Of a DNA stretch of 64,000 nt, positions 8,671 through 16,891 are shown piece after piece; the first letter of the stretch is position 1, and every line of letters begins with the position of its first letter. Source of the DNA: Halobacterium hubeiense (lineage in GTDB: Archaea; Halobacteriota; Halobacteria; Halobacteriales; Halobacteriaceae); contig NZ_LN831302.1 of the NCBI RefSeq assembly GCF_001488575.1, forward strand, positions 62,001 through 126,000, read 5' to 3'. The notes under the pieces are model-generated. The model was given only the letters and a program-made list of their open reading frames with translations, searched no databases and was not told the origin of the DNA. Both the position numbers and the translations under genes were made by a program.

Positions 8671-9495
8671 ATGGTCACGCTGGACGGCGACGTGCTCGCG
8701 CGCTACCCGCGGGCGTCCCTCTACAACTCGCCGTACCCCGCCCACGACGCCGGCTGTGCGGTGGACTTGTACCCCGACGACGCCGCGGGCCGCGCCCCGA
8801 GCCCCATCGCAGGCGACGTCGTGGAGACGCGGACCGTCCGCTGTCCGTCGAAGCCGTACGCCGCCGACCACGACCACCTCATCGTTGTCGACACGGGCGA
8901 CTACCTCGCACGCGTCCTCCACGTCGCACCCGCCGTCGAATCTGGGGATACTGTCGCAGTCGGGGACGACCTCGGGCGGCTGGTGCGTTCGGGCTTCTTC
9001 GCGCCGTGGGTCGACAACCACGTCCACCTCGGGTTCCGCGAGCGCGACGCCGACCCGGTGCGCGCCTCGGGGTCGCTCTCGCTGACCCTCGGCGCTCCAG
9101 TCGAAGCCGTCCCGTGGGACGGCACGGGCGAGGTCGTCGAAACCGGGGAGACGTACGCGCTGCTTGACGCGCCCAAGCACCCCGCGCCGGGCGACGCGCT
9201 CGCGGGCATCGCTACCGACGACGGCCGCGTACTCGACGGCGGATTCCCGCACTACGATGGCGGCGGCGTCTTCGGACCGAGCGGCATCGACGATTCGGTT
9301 TCGTTCCTCGGGACGCACGCTGGTGGCGTCGCGGACGACCGCACCGTCGCGTGGCGAGACGTCACCGTGACTGCGAACGACAAGCCGATTCGCGGGCTCT
9401 CGCTGTGGTTCGGCACCGACCGCCTCGGCGTCAAACTGGTCGCGCCCGGCCACGACTTCGTGGTCGGTGACAGCGTCGCTGTTTCGGTCGAGTAG
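8671..9495 (+). CDS. Predicted M23/lysostaphin-fold metallopeptidase-like protein
   Basis: 274 aa, no signal peptide. The first ~125 residues match the M23 order of elements: H25...D32 in HDAGCAVDLY, then SPIAGDVVET, then LARVLHVAPAVESGDTVAVG containing His84, then VDNHVHLGFRE with His117-Val-His119. M23 enzymes use H, D and the second H of HxH for zinc. The H-D spacing here (x6) is longer than the usual x3, so activity is uncertain. The C-terminal half is a beta-rich domain I do not recognise. Archaea lack peptidoglycan, so the substrate is unknown. It is divergent from the lipoate-ligase-like gene. Confidence 0.7.
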   Translation: MVTLDGDVLARYPRASLYNSPYPAHDAGCAVDLYPDDAAGRAPSPIAGDVVETRTVRCPSKPYAADHDHLIVVDTGDYLARVLHVAPAVESGDTVAVGDDLGRLVRSGFFAPWVDNHVHLGFRERDADPVRASGSLSLTLGAPVEAVPWDGTGEVVETGETYALLDAPKHPAPGDALAGIATDDGRVLDGGFPHYDGGGVFGPSGIDDSVSFLGTHAGGVADDRTVAWRDVTVTANDKPIRGLSLWFGTDRLGVKLVAPGHDFVVGDSVAVSVE

Positions 9496-9554
9496 CGCGC
9501 TCGCCGCCGAGTCCCGCCCACGCGCTTAATAGCGCCCCGGCTGTACCCCGTCGC

Positions 9555-9992
9555 ATGGACGTCGACGACCACGTACGAATCACCGAGCGGCTCATCCAGT
9601 CGGTCGAAATCGTCGCCGCGTACGTGCTCGTCCTCCTGTTCGCCGTCGGCGTCTTCGACCTCGGGCTGACCATCTTCGACCTCGTGCGCACGGGCGCCAT
9701 CACGCAGACCAGCGAGGTCATCGCGCTCATCGACACCGTCCTCCTGCTGTTCATCATCGTGGAAATCTACCAGACGGTCGTCGCGTACACCCGCGAGGAG
9801 AGCGTCGTCCGCATCGTCATCATCACCGGCATCATCGCGGTCACCCGACGGGTCATCAGCTTCCACCCCGACGACCACGCCGCACAGGAAGCGCTGCTGA
9901 CGTCCGCCGGGTTCGCAATCCTGCTCGCCGTGCTCGTCGGCGCGCTCTACATCGTCCGGAAGACCCCAACCGAATCCGGCAGCCTCCACTGA
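9555..9992 (+). CDS. PsiE-like phosphate-starvation-inducible membrane protein
   Basis: 145 aa with four predicted transmembrane helices (about residues 20-42, 60-78, 88-102, 118-136). The layout and the segment TVLLLFIIVEIYQTVVAYTRE followed by VRIVIITGIIAVTRRVI resemble PsiE family proteins. The function of the family is not known. Start at ATG 9555 (MDVDDHVRITERL). The convergent nicotinamidase-like gene ends 3 bp after this stop. Confidence 0.75.
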   Translation: MDVDDHVRITERLIQSVEIVAAYVLVLLFAVGVFDLGLTIFDLVRTGAITQTSEVIALIDTVLLLFIIVEIYQTVVAYTREESVVRIVIITGIIAVTRRVISFHPDDHAAQEALLTSAGFAILLAVLVGALYIVRKTPTESGSLH

Positions 9993-9995
9993 CCG

Positions 9996-10568
9996 CTACG
10001 CGAACGCCACGCCGTCGCGGTCGACGACCTCCCCGAACAGCCAGTCGGCGTGGTCGAGGGCGTACTCGCGGTGCTCCTCCTCGATGTAGCCGATGGCGTC
10101 CTCGACGAGCACCGGCCGGTAGTCCCGCAGGCCCGCGCTCCCCGCGGTGTGGAGCACGCAGACGTTCGCCAGCGTCCCGCAGACCAGCAGGTCGTCGATG
10201 CCGTGCGCGTCGAGGTGGCCGTCGAGGCCGGTCTGGTAGAACGCGTCGTAGGTGTGTTTCTCCACGACGTAGTCGTCGTCGCGGATGTCGAGGCGGTCGT
10301 GCAGTTGGGCGTCCCACGTCCCCTCGACGACGTGCTCGCCCCAGCGCTCGAACTCGTCGTAGTAGTGGGTGTCCTCGAACTGCTCGGGCGGGTGGACGTC
10401 CCGCGTGTAGACGACGCTCGCGCCCGCCTCCCGCGCCCGGGCGACGAGCGAGGTGACGGGGTCGATAACGTCCTCGCTGGCGGGCGCGTACAGGCTCCCC
10501 TCGGGGTGGCAGAAGCCGTTCTGCACGTCCACGACGACGACAGCGGTGCGTTCGGCGTCGAACTCCAT
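9996..10568 (-). CDS. Isochorismatase/nicotinamidase-family cysteine hydrolase
   Basis: 190 aa. The catalytic triad of the family is visible: Asp14 (VVVVDVQNGF), Lys104 (VVEKHTYDAF) and Cys137 (TLANVCVLHTA). The HPPEQFEDTHYY region could hold the metal-binding residues of nicotinamidases. Nicotinamidase turns nicotinamide into nicotinate for NAD salvage. A nicotinate phosphoribosyltransferase gene lies 1.6 kb away, which favours this assignment over isochorismatase. Start at ATG 10568; the surface-protein gene diverges 99 bp upstream. Confidence 0.87.
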   Translation of the reverse strand: MEFDAERTAVVVVDVQNGFCHPEGSLYAPASEDVIDPVTSLVARAREAGASVVYTRDVHPPEQFEDTHYYDEFERWGEHVVEGTWDAQLHDRLDIRDDDYVVEKHTYDAFYQTGLDGHLDAHGIDDLLVCGTLANVCVLHTAGSAGLRDYRPVLVEDAIGYIEEEHREYALDHADWLFGEVVDRDGVAFA

Positions 10569-10667
10569 GCGCGAGGGCTCGACGCCGAGCCACTAAGCCG
10601 TTCGGTCCGACTACGGGCGGTGTGACTGTGCGTAGCGTTTTACCCCGTCCGGTCCGAACGGCGTGTA

Positions 10668-12098
10668 ATGACACGCCGCATTCTCGCCGTGGCGTTCGTC
10701 GCGCTGGTCGTGCTCGCGGGCTGTCAGTCCCCCGCGGTGACTGGCGGCGACCCCGCGGAGACCACGACTGCGCCCGCGACGAGCGACTTCGACTACGCCG
10801 ACCCCGCCGGCGACGCGCTCGGCTGGGAGGGCGGCTACTGGCACAACGAGTCCCTCCCGGTCACTGTCGGTGACGGCCTCAACGAGACCGAACGCGAGAT
10901 GGTCGTCAACCGCTCGATGGCGCGTGTCGAGCAGCTCCGCGGCATCGAGTTCCAGAAGCCGGTGTCCGTGGACGTCATCTCGCGGTCGACGTACCGCGAG
11001 GAGTACGCCGGCTCCGGGAACGCCAGCGACGCCATGGAGACGTTCGACAACGTGAAATTCGAGGCGCTGTTCCTCGTCGGCGAGCAAAACGACTCGCTTG
11101 CCGTCCAGGACTCCAACCGCGGGTCGAACGTCCTCGGGTTCTACACGCCCCGCGACGACCGCATCGTCGTCATCTCCGAGTCCGAGACGCCGACCATCGA
11201 CGAGAACACGCTCGGCCACGAGCTGATGCACGCCCTGCAGTTCCGGAACTTCAACGCGAACTTCTCGTCGGCGACCCGCGACCAGTCGAACGCCCACAAC
11301 GGCCTCATCGAGGGCGAAGCGAGCTTCCTCGACAGCCAGTACAGCGAGCGTTGCGGCGTCGAGTGGGAGTGCGCGACGCCCGAGGCGTCCGGCGGCGGTG
11401 GCGGTAGTAGTGACATTCACCGCGGCATTTACACTATGTCGTACTTCCCGTACAGCGCGGGGTCGGCGTTCGTCGAGCACGTTCACGACGCCGGCGGCTG
11501 GGACGCGGTCGTGGACGTCTACGACGACCCGCCGGCGTCCTCCGAGCAGGTCGCCCAGCCCGAGAAGTACGGGAGCGACCAGCCCACGGACGTCTCGCTT
11601 CCCGACCGCTCCAGCGACGACTGGGAGCGCGTGACGCCGGGCGGCCGCGCGCCCTACGGCGAGGTCGGCGTCGGCGGCCTCACCGCGATGTTCGGCTACA
11701 CGTACTACGAGCAGAATCGCCATCCACAGAGCGCCGTGTTGAACCCCCTAGACTTCGACGCGAACGGCAACATTGACCTGTCCTCGCCGTTCGACTACGC
11801 CACCCAGCCCGTCGCGGGCTGGGACGGCGAGCAGCTCTGGGTGTACGAGAACGGCGACGACACCGCGTACACGTGGCGGCTCGCGTTCGACTCCAGCGGT
11901 GACGCCCGCGAGTTCGCGCAGACGTACCGCCAGCTCCTCCAGTACTGGGGGGCCCAAGAGCGCTCGGACGGCGTCTGGCGCATCCCCGAGAACGAGAGCG
12001 AGTTCGCGGACGCGTTCCGCGTCACGCGCTCCGGGGACGAGGTCACCATCGTGAACGCGCCGACGCCCGACGACCTCGGGGACGTCCACTCGCGGTAG
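10668..12098 (+). CDS. Hvo_1808-type surface lipoprotein with an HExxH metalloprotease motif
   Basis: 476 aa. It has a signal peptide with lipobox (VVLAGC, Cys19) and then a Thr/Ala-rich tether, so it is exported and anchored outside the cell. The domain contains GHELMHALQFRNFN with His184-Glu185-x-x-His188, the zinc-metallopeptidase HExxH signature. This is followed by NGLIEGEASFLDSQY, where a Glu about 40 residues later could be the third ligand, as in gluzincin-type peptidases. A TTTTAC box lies about 26 bases before ATG 10668. The overall resemblance is to the haloarchaeal Hvo_1808 surface-protein family; proteolytic activity is inferred. Confidence 0.83.
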   Translation: MTRRILAVAFVALVVLAGCQSPAVTGGDPAETTTAPATSDFDYADPAGDALGWEGGYWHNESLPVTVGDGLNETEREMVVNRSMARVEQLRGIEFQKPVSVDVISRSTYREEYAGSGNASDAMETFDNVKFEALFLVGEQNDSLAVQDSNRGSNVLGFYTPRDDRIVVISESETPTIDENTLGHELMHALQFRNFNANFSSATRDQSNAHNGLIEGEASFLDSQYSERCGVEWECATPEASGGGGGSSDIHRGIYTMSYFPYSAGSAFVEHVHDAGGWDAVVDVYDDPPASSEQVAQPEKYGSDQPTDVSLPDRSSDDWERVTPGGRAPYGEVGVGGLTAMFGYTYYEQNRHPQSAVLNPLDFDANGNIDLSSPFDYATQPVAGWDGEQLWVYENGDDTAYTWRLAFDSSGDAREFAQTYRQLLQYWGAQERSDGVWRIPENESEFADAFRVTRSGDEVTIVNAPTPDDLGDVHSR

Positions 12099-12165
12099 GG
12101 AGGCGAGGCTTTTTCGCCGGGGCGAGTGTACCCGAGGGCATGCAGGCTACTCGCCGGGTGGTCGC

Positions 12166-13320
12166 GTGAGCTTCGACGTCGTCCCGCCCGAGGCCATCGA
12201 GAGCGGGCGCGCGACCGACGCGTACTTCGAGCGCACCGAGACGACCCTGGAGTTCGCCGGGAAGAACCCCCGCGTGGTCGCGGAGGTCACCGCCGACCAG
12301 TTCCCGACCGGGGAGTTCGAACTGCTCGCGGGCGTCAAGGACGCCGCCCACCTCCTCGAAGGCCTCCCCATCGACGTGGACGCGATGCCGGAGGGGTCGC
12401 TGTTCGACGGCGGTCCCGTCCTCCGCATCGAGGGCGACTACCGCGACTTCGCGCGCTACGAGACCTCCCTACTGGGCTTTCTCTCGCACGCCTCCGGCGT
12501 CGCGACCGCCGCCCTCGAAGCTCGCCGCGCCGCACCGGACTCCCAAGTGCTGAGCTTCGGCGCGCGCCACGTCCACCCCTCGATTGCGGCGATGGTCGAG
12601 CGCTCCGCGCTCGTCGGCGGCCTCGACGGCTTCTCCCACCTCGCCGCCGGCGACGTCATCGGCCGCGAGGCCGGCGGGACGATGCCCCACGCCCTCCTCA
12701 TCTGCTTCGGGCGCGGCAACCAGGAGGCGGCGTGGCGCGCGTACGACGACGCGGTCGACGAGTCCGTGCCGCGGGTCGCGCTCTGTGACACGTACAGCGA
12801 CGAGAAAGACGAAGTCCTGCGCGCCATCGACGAACTCGGCGACGACCTCGACAGCGTCCGCCTCGACACCACGGGGTCGCGGCGCGGCGACTTCCGGCAC
12901 ATCGTCCGCGAGATTCGCTGGGAGCTGGACGCCCGCGACCGCCGGGACGTCGACATCTTCCTCAGCGGGGGCCTCGGCCCGACGGAACTCCGCAATCTCC
13001 GCGACGTCGCGGACGGCTTCGGCGTCGGGAGTCACGTCTCGAACGCCGACCCCGTAGACTTCGCGCTCGACATCGTCGAAGTCGAGGGCGAGCCCGCGGC
13101 CAAGCGCGGGAAGCTCTCCGGGAAGAAAGACGTCTACCGCACGCGCGACGGCGGCCACCACGTCGGCCTCGCCGCCCGGCCCGGCCCGACGGACGGCACG
13201 TCGCTGCTTGACCCGCTGATTCGGGACGGCGAACTCGTCCGAACCTTCAGCATCGAGGACGCCGCCGACCGCGCGCTCGACGACGCCGAGCGTGTCGGCT
13301 TCAGGGAGCGCGCGGAGTAA
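12166..13320 (+). CDS. pncB: Nicotinate phosphoribosyltransferase
   Basis: 384 aa, read from GTG 12166 (MSFDVVPPEAIESG). Transfers phosphoribose from PRPP to nicotinate, the committed step of the Preiss-Handler NAD salvage route. Family features: RATDAYFERT near the N-terminus, YETSLLGFLSHASGVAT, SFGARHVHPSIAAMVER, LDTTGSRRGDF in the sugar-phosphate binding part, and the SGGLGP phosphate-binding turn. The length suits the shorter archaeal form. It sits one gene away from the nicotinamidase-like gene, so two consecutive salvage steps are nearly adjacent. Confidence 0.92.
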   Translation: MSFDVVPPEAIESGRATDAYFERTETTLEFAGKNPRVVAEVTADQFPTGEFELLAGVKDAAHLLEGLPIDVDAMPEGSLFDGGPVLRIEGDYRDFARYETSLLGFLSHASGVATAALEARRAAPDSQVLSFGARHVHPSIAAMVERSALVGGLDGFSHLAAGDVIGREAGGTMPHALLICFGRGNQEAAWRAYDDAVDESVPRVALCDTYSDEKDEVLRAIDELGDDLDSVRLDTTGSRRGDFRHIVREIRWELDARDRRDVDIFLSGGLGPTELRNLRDVADGFGVGSHVSNADPVDFALDIVEVEGEPAAKRGKLSGKKDVYRTRDGGHHVGLAARPGPTDGTSLLDPLIRDGELVRTFSIEDAADRALDDAERVGFRERAE

Positions 13321-13330
13321 GGAATCCGTT

Positions 13331-13966
13331 CTACGCGGTGAGCTCTTCGACGGGCTCCTCGGCGTCCTCGCCGGTCTCTCGGAAGACCTGGCCCTCGAAG
13401 AGCGTGACCATCACGTCGTCGTCCTCCCACGCGCCGTTCGGGAGGCCCGCCTTCCGGCAGGTGCGGTCGAGGTACTCGAAGACGCTCCAGTCGTTCTCGA
13501 CGGGCAGCGTCGGATACATCCAGCCGTGCTGGCCGTCGCCGTCGATGGCGACGCCGTGAACGCCGAGCTCGATGTCCTCGACGGGGTCGTCCGTGAGGAC
13601 GAGATTCGACACCGTGCAGACGGAGACGCGGAGGTTCGGCAGCTCCGCGGCCTCGACCTCCGAGCCACACGAGGCGTCGGAGGCGGCCTTGATGGACGCC
13701 TCGACGATGGCGTGCCCGAGCTGCTGGTCGCGGCTCCCGAGGTCGCGGGCGGACTTCTGGGCGCCCGCGCAGCCCCGGAGCCGGCCGCGGCCGTGGGTGG
13801 ACTCCAGTCGAACGAACGCGCTCGTTCGGTTGTAGAAGGCATCCCGCATGCTTCCGGGCTGCTCGCGCTGGCCGTTCCGGACGAACGCCTCGACGGATTC
13901 GCGTGCTAGTTCGACTGTCCGGGCGCCGTCCTCGAAGGAAAGTACTACTGACTGGGCCTCGGCCAT
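13331..13966 (-). CDS. AMMECR1 domain protein
   Basis: 211 aa from ATG 13966 (MAEAQSVVLSFEDG), which is 24 codons inside a longer open frame. The AMMECR1 fold is recognised by the RGRLRGCAGA motif (family LRGCIG) and the HAIVEASIKAASDAS stretch. The later segment from LRVSVCTVSNLVL to GVHGVAIDGDGQHGWMYP also fits. The molecular function of AMMECR1 proteins is not established; they occur in all archaea and most eukaryotes. It converges on pncB with a 10-bp gap. Confidence 0.9.
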   Translation of the reverse strand: MAEAQSVVLSFEDGARTVELARESVEAFVRNGQREQPGSMRDAFYNRTSAFVRLESTHGRGRLRGCAGAQKSARDLGSRDQQLGHAIVEASIKAASDASCGSEVEAAELPNLRVSVCTVSNLVLTDDPVEDIELGVHGVAIDGDGQHGWMYPTLPVENDWSVFEYLDRTCRKAGLPNGAWEDDDVMVTLFEGQVFRETGEDAEEPVEELTA

Positions 13967-14217
13967 ACGAGTTTGTATATGGCAAGGATTAACTTGAACT
14001 CTTCCCCTCACGCGCGAGGACCCCGGCGGACTTCTCATCGGCTGCGTAGGACGGCCGAATCGCGGAACGTGAGTCGGACTCGAGCGTAGTGGTTGCTTAT
14101 CTTACAACGAATCTGCATAATTCCGGCGGCCACAAGGTTGAATACTGCAGGGTGGTCGTCGACGCTCGCTCCGACGGCCCGGGCAACCGAACCCCTTAAC
14201 GCCGCGGCACTCCTAGA
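13967..14217. other. Non-coding divergent promoter region between AMMECR1 and RNase P RNA genes
   Basis: Holds the AMMECR1 promoter side (AT-rich 13975-14000) and the RNase P RNA promoter (listed separately). I see no protein gene. Confidence 0.6.
14191..14217 (+). promoter_or_regulatory. Promoter of RNase P RNA
   Basis: CCTTAAC at 14194-14200 lies about 22-26 bases before the inferred RNA 5' end near 14218, the normal spacing of an archaeal box A. Confidence 0.5.
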
Positions 14218-14658
14218 ACGGGCGAGCAGAGGGAGCCTGGCTCCCGTGCCGCGAGGCATGAGGAAAGTCCCCCCACCCGTTCGGGCAGGCGGCCGGATGC
14301 AAATCCGGGACGGGAGACCGTCGGCACTGGAACAGAGACGACACGTCCCTCTCGAACCGATGAGGCGCGCGACCCGACCCGCGAGGGGAGGAAGCTAACC
14401 CGCCGAGGGAAGCGCGGCTTCGCCGCGTTACACGCGAACGGCGCAAGCCGTGAGCGAGCGTGACCGACGAACGTCGGTCACGTTACAGGTGCGCGGCGTC
14501 AGCCGCGAGCCAGACGGGAGGGGACCGATGGAACGGCTAATCCCCGCCGGTGCAAGTCCACGCGCGCAAGGTAGCCCGACACGCCCGCAAGGGGCCGCGT
14601 GGACGCTCAGCCGAATGCCAGGCCGAACAGAAGGGGGCTTACTCCCCTCCAGCTCGTA
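14218..14658 (+). ncRNA. rnpB: RNase P RNA (archaeal type A)
   Basis: Catalytic RNA that matures tRNA 5' ends. Conserved region I is GAGGAAAGTCC at 14260-14270. The matching 3' conserved region ACAGAAGGGGGCTTACT is at 14627-14643 and forms the P4 core with it. Helix P1 closes the molecule by pairing CGAGC (14223-14227) with GCTCG (14652-14656). CGGTGCAAGTCC at about 14558-14570 and GGAGGAAGCTAACC at about 14387-14400 are further conserved elements. About 440 nt is typical for haloarchaea. A TTTTT run follows at 14661. The ends are estimates. Confidence 0.95.
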
Positions 14659-14660
14659 CC

Positions 14661-14693
14661 TTTTTGCGGGGTCGCTGCGCGACCCCGCAAAAA
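14661..14693. terminator. Perfect inverted repeat directly after RNase P RNA (terminator-like in both directions)
   Basis: Two perfect 15-bp arms (TTTTTGCGGGGTCGC at 14661-14675 and its complement at 14679-14693) are separated by 3 bases. The T5 run on the plus strand follows the RNase P RNA end by 2-3 bases and fits oligo-T-driven archaeal termination. The A5 at the other end gives the same signal on the minus strand. Confidence 0.6.
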
Positions 14694-14873
14694 TCTACAC
14701 CGGGAGAGCGAGCTCTTCCGAGCCCTGCCGTACCGCGTTCGGCAGGACGCTAAAAAGACCGCCACAGCAACCGCTACCGGCGTGGAGACATCACGATACA
14801 GAAGTCTAAGACCGCGGTAAGTCCGCCCTACGAACGGTTCACGGGCTGAAAACGCGAAAAGTAGCGCGAAGCG
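14694..14873. other. Gene-free stretch downstream of RNase P RNA
   Basis: 180 bp without a credible reading frame. It contains a 7-bp-stem hairpin (CCTGCCG and CGGCAGG, about 14722-14745). I see no tRNA, and no convincing box C/D or H/ACA guide signature. Confidence 0.5.
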
Positions 14874-15113
14874 TTACGCGTTCTCTGCGCCGGCAATCGC
14901 CGTCAGCGGGGACGCGCCGCCGACGATGGCGCCCGCGGTCAACACCGCTGCCGCGAGTGTGACGAAGTCGTCGCCCGGACTGAGCCCGGCGAGGCTCGCG
15001 CCCGCGTCGACGATGAAGATGGTCACGAAGAAGCTGATTACCGCGAGCGCGAGCAGCAACGCGACCGCGATGACGCTGCCGACGAGTTCGCCGACGGAGT
15101 TGAGTATCGACAT
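14874..15113 (-). CDS. Small two-helix membrane protein, unknown function
   Basis: 79 aa, start ATG 15113 (MSILNSVGELVGSVI). One long hydrophobic segment spans about residues 11-37 and a second about 50-72 (VTLAAAVLTAGAIVGGASPL), joined by a short loop (GLSPGDD). No recognised family. An AT-rich upstream stretch with CTAAACATTG at about 15125-15134 could carry its promoter. It stands alone between RNase P RNA and the aminopeptidase gene. Confidence 0.65.
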   Translation of the reverse strand: MSILNSVGELVGSVIAVALLLALAVISFFVTIFIVDAGASLAGLSPGDDFVTLAAAVLTAGAIVGGASPLTAIAGAENA

Positions 15114-15270
15114 TGTGTCTCTCTAAACATTGACACGCCGGTGAGGGATAAACGCCGTGGCCTGCTCGCCCGTTCGAATTTCCCGAGAACCGGACCGCGT
15201 CCTCACGGCTCACTCTGTTCGCCGTTCGGCTCCTCGTGGTTCTCACTCACTCCGTTCGTTCCGGACCACG

Positions 15271-16374
15271 CTATCCGTCGAACCCGTCTTCCCACCGGAA
15301 CGTCCCGTTGCGCTGGACGACCTCGCCGTCGACTTCCATGAACGAGTCCTCGCTGACGTCCGTAATCATGTCCACGTGGACGGCCGACTCGTTGGCCTCG
15401 TCCTCGTAGCCCTCGGGGTAGTTGGAGTCGTAGGCGCGGCCGACCGCGAGGTGGACGGTGTCGCCCATCTTCTCGTCGAAGAGGATGGAGTCGGTGAACT
15501 GGTCGATGCCGCGGTTCATCCCGATGCCGAGCTCGCCGAGGCGGCGCGCGCCCTCATCGGTGTCCAGAATCTCGCCGACGACGCTCTCGTTCTGGGCGGC
15601 GCTGTAGTCGACGACCTCGCCGTCCTCGAACGTGAGGTGGACGTCCTGCACGCGCTCGCCGCGAATCGTCATCGGGACGTCGAAGAACACCTCGCCCTCG
15701 GTGGCGTGGGGCGCGGTGAACACCTCGCCCGACGGGAGATTGTGCGAGTCGTACGCGACCGACGCCGCGGAGTTCACGGCAGTCCGGTTCTCGATTGACA
15801 TCGTGAGGTCGGTGTCCTCCTTGACGAGCCGGACCTCGCTGCCCGCGTCGAGAATCTCCTTCATGTTCGCCATCTGGTCGGCCAGTTCCTCCCAGTCGCG
15901 GAGGATGGCGTCGTACGCGAACTCCCGGTACTCCTCGAAGGACATGTTCGCCTGCTGGGCGAGCGACCGCGTCGGGTGGACCGTCGACACCCAGTCCGTG
16001 TCCATCCGGGCCTCGCGGATGCCCTGCCGGGCTTTCGACTGTGCGCGGCGCGTCTCGGCGGGGATGTCCGAGCCTTCACTGGTATTGCGGCCGCCACCGA
16101 TGGAGAGTACCACGTCGGCGTTCTCGTAGAGCGCGAGTTCGTACTCGGGGTTCTCGTCGAAGTCGTCCTCGTGAGCGAGCGCGTACGCCCGGCCGAGTTC
16201 GCTCGACGCGTACGTCGTGACGAGATTCGCGCCGCGCTCGCCGACCTTCTCCGCGACGGCGACTGCGAGCTCGTGGGCGTCCGGGCCGACGCTCAATACG
16301 ACGTCGTCGCCCTCCTCGACGCGCGCGCTCCAGTCCACCAGCACTTCCGCGTGTTCCTCGATGCGGGGGTCCAT
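15271..16374 (-). CDS. M29-family aminopeptidase
   Basis: 367 aa, start ATG 16374 (MDPRIEEHAEVLVDWS). Cleaves N-terminal residues from peptides; family members are dimetal exopeptidases. The N-terminal Rossmann-like part has YASSELGRAYALAHE. The C-terminal catalytic part shows GEVFTAPHATEGEVFFDVP with the conserved GE(V)FTAP and Glu/His ligands, then LGELGIGMNRGI, FDEKMGDTVHLAVGRAY and SAVHVDMITD, which are hallmark metal-binding blocks of M29. Cytosolic, with no signal peptide. The CBS-domain gene lies 57 bp upstream. Confidence 0.92.
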   Translation of the reverse strand: MDPRIEEHAEVLVDWSARVEEGDDVVLSVGPDAHELAVAVAEKVGERGANLVTTYASSELGRAYALAHEDDFDENPEYELALYENADVVLSIGGGRNTSEGSDIPAETRRAQSKARQGIREARMDTDWVSTVHPTRSLAQQANMSFEEYREFAYDAILRDWEELADQMANMKEILDAGSEVRLVKEDTDLTMSIENRTAVNSAASVAYDSHNLPSGEVFTAPHATEGEVFFDVPMTIRGERVQDVHLTFEDGEVVDYSAAQNESVVGEILDTDEGARRLGELGIGMNRGIDQFTDSILFDEKMGDTVHLAVGRAYDSNYPEGYEDEANESAVHVDMITDVSEDSFMEVDGEVVQRNGTFRWEDGFDG

Positions 16375-16431
16375 ACCCCTCTCTCGCGGACGGCGGCGAA
16401 AAAGCAGTCGGGTTCCGGACGGCGCCGGGGG

Positions 16432-16848
16432 TTACACCTGTGTCTCGACGAGTTCGGCGACGTCGGCCATCTCCTCGCCGAGCAACACGAGCGCGTCGTC
16501 GAGGCTCACCAGCCGGACGACGTCGCCCGCCTCGTCCACGAGCGGGAGCCGGCGGACGTCCTCCTCGCGCATCGTCTCCACGACCTCGAAGATTTCCGCG
16601 CCCTGCTCGGCCGTGACGGGGTCGGGCGTCATCACCTCGTCCACGGTCGTCTGCTCGGGGTCGATGCCGTCGCGGAGCGCGAGCGCGAGGTCGCGGTCGG
16701 TGACGATGCCCGCGAGGTCGGTCGTGTCGCCGGTGACGACGACGCTGCCGACGTCTTCGGCGTGCATCGTCTCCGCGACCTGGTCGAGGAACGCGTCCTC
16801 GGGCAGGCGCACGACGTCCTCGATTCGTGGTGCTGTCAGGTCGACCAT
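16432..16848 (-). CDS. Tandem CBS-domain protein
   Basis: 138 aa made almost entirely of two CBS repeats. The first covers about residues 6-60 (VGSVVVTGDTTDLAGIVTDRDLALAL). The second covers about 68-125 (VDEVMTPDPVTAEQ, then VRRLPLVDEAGDVVRLVSLDD). Paired CBS modules bind adenine nucleotides and act as energy-sensing regulatory units. With no catalytic partner in the chain, this is a stand-alone regulator of unknown target. It lies between valS and the aminopeptidase gene, on the same strand as both. Confidence 0.9.
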   Translation of the reverse strand: MVDLTAPRIEDVVRLPEDAFLDQVAETMHAEDVGSVVVTGDTTDLAGIVTDRDLALALRDGIDPEQTTVDEVMTPDPVTAEQGAEIFEVVETMREEDVRRLPLVDEAGDVVRLVSLDDALVLLGEEMADVAELVETQV

Positions 16849-16891
16849 GCTCGCGGAGTCGCCCGCGCGCCAGTAGAAGGTAGTGGCCGTC

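Noticed and set aside
9252-9453. Extended N-terminus for the lipoate-ligase-like gene (open frame to 9453)
   Set aside because: The extra part covers the divergent gene on the other strand and lacks family similarity; the conserved region begins at ATG 8619.
14694-14820. Short reading frames after RNase P RNA (61-73 codons)
   Set aside because: They run out of or across the RNA gene and the palindrome, with no codon bias or motif.
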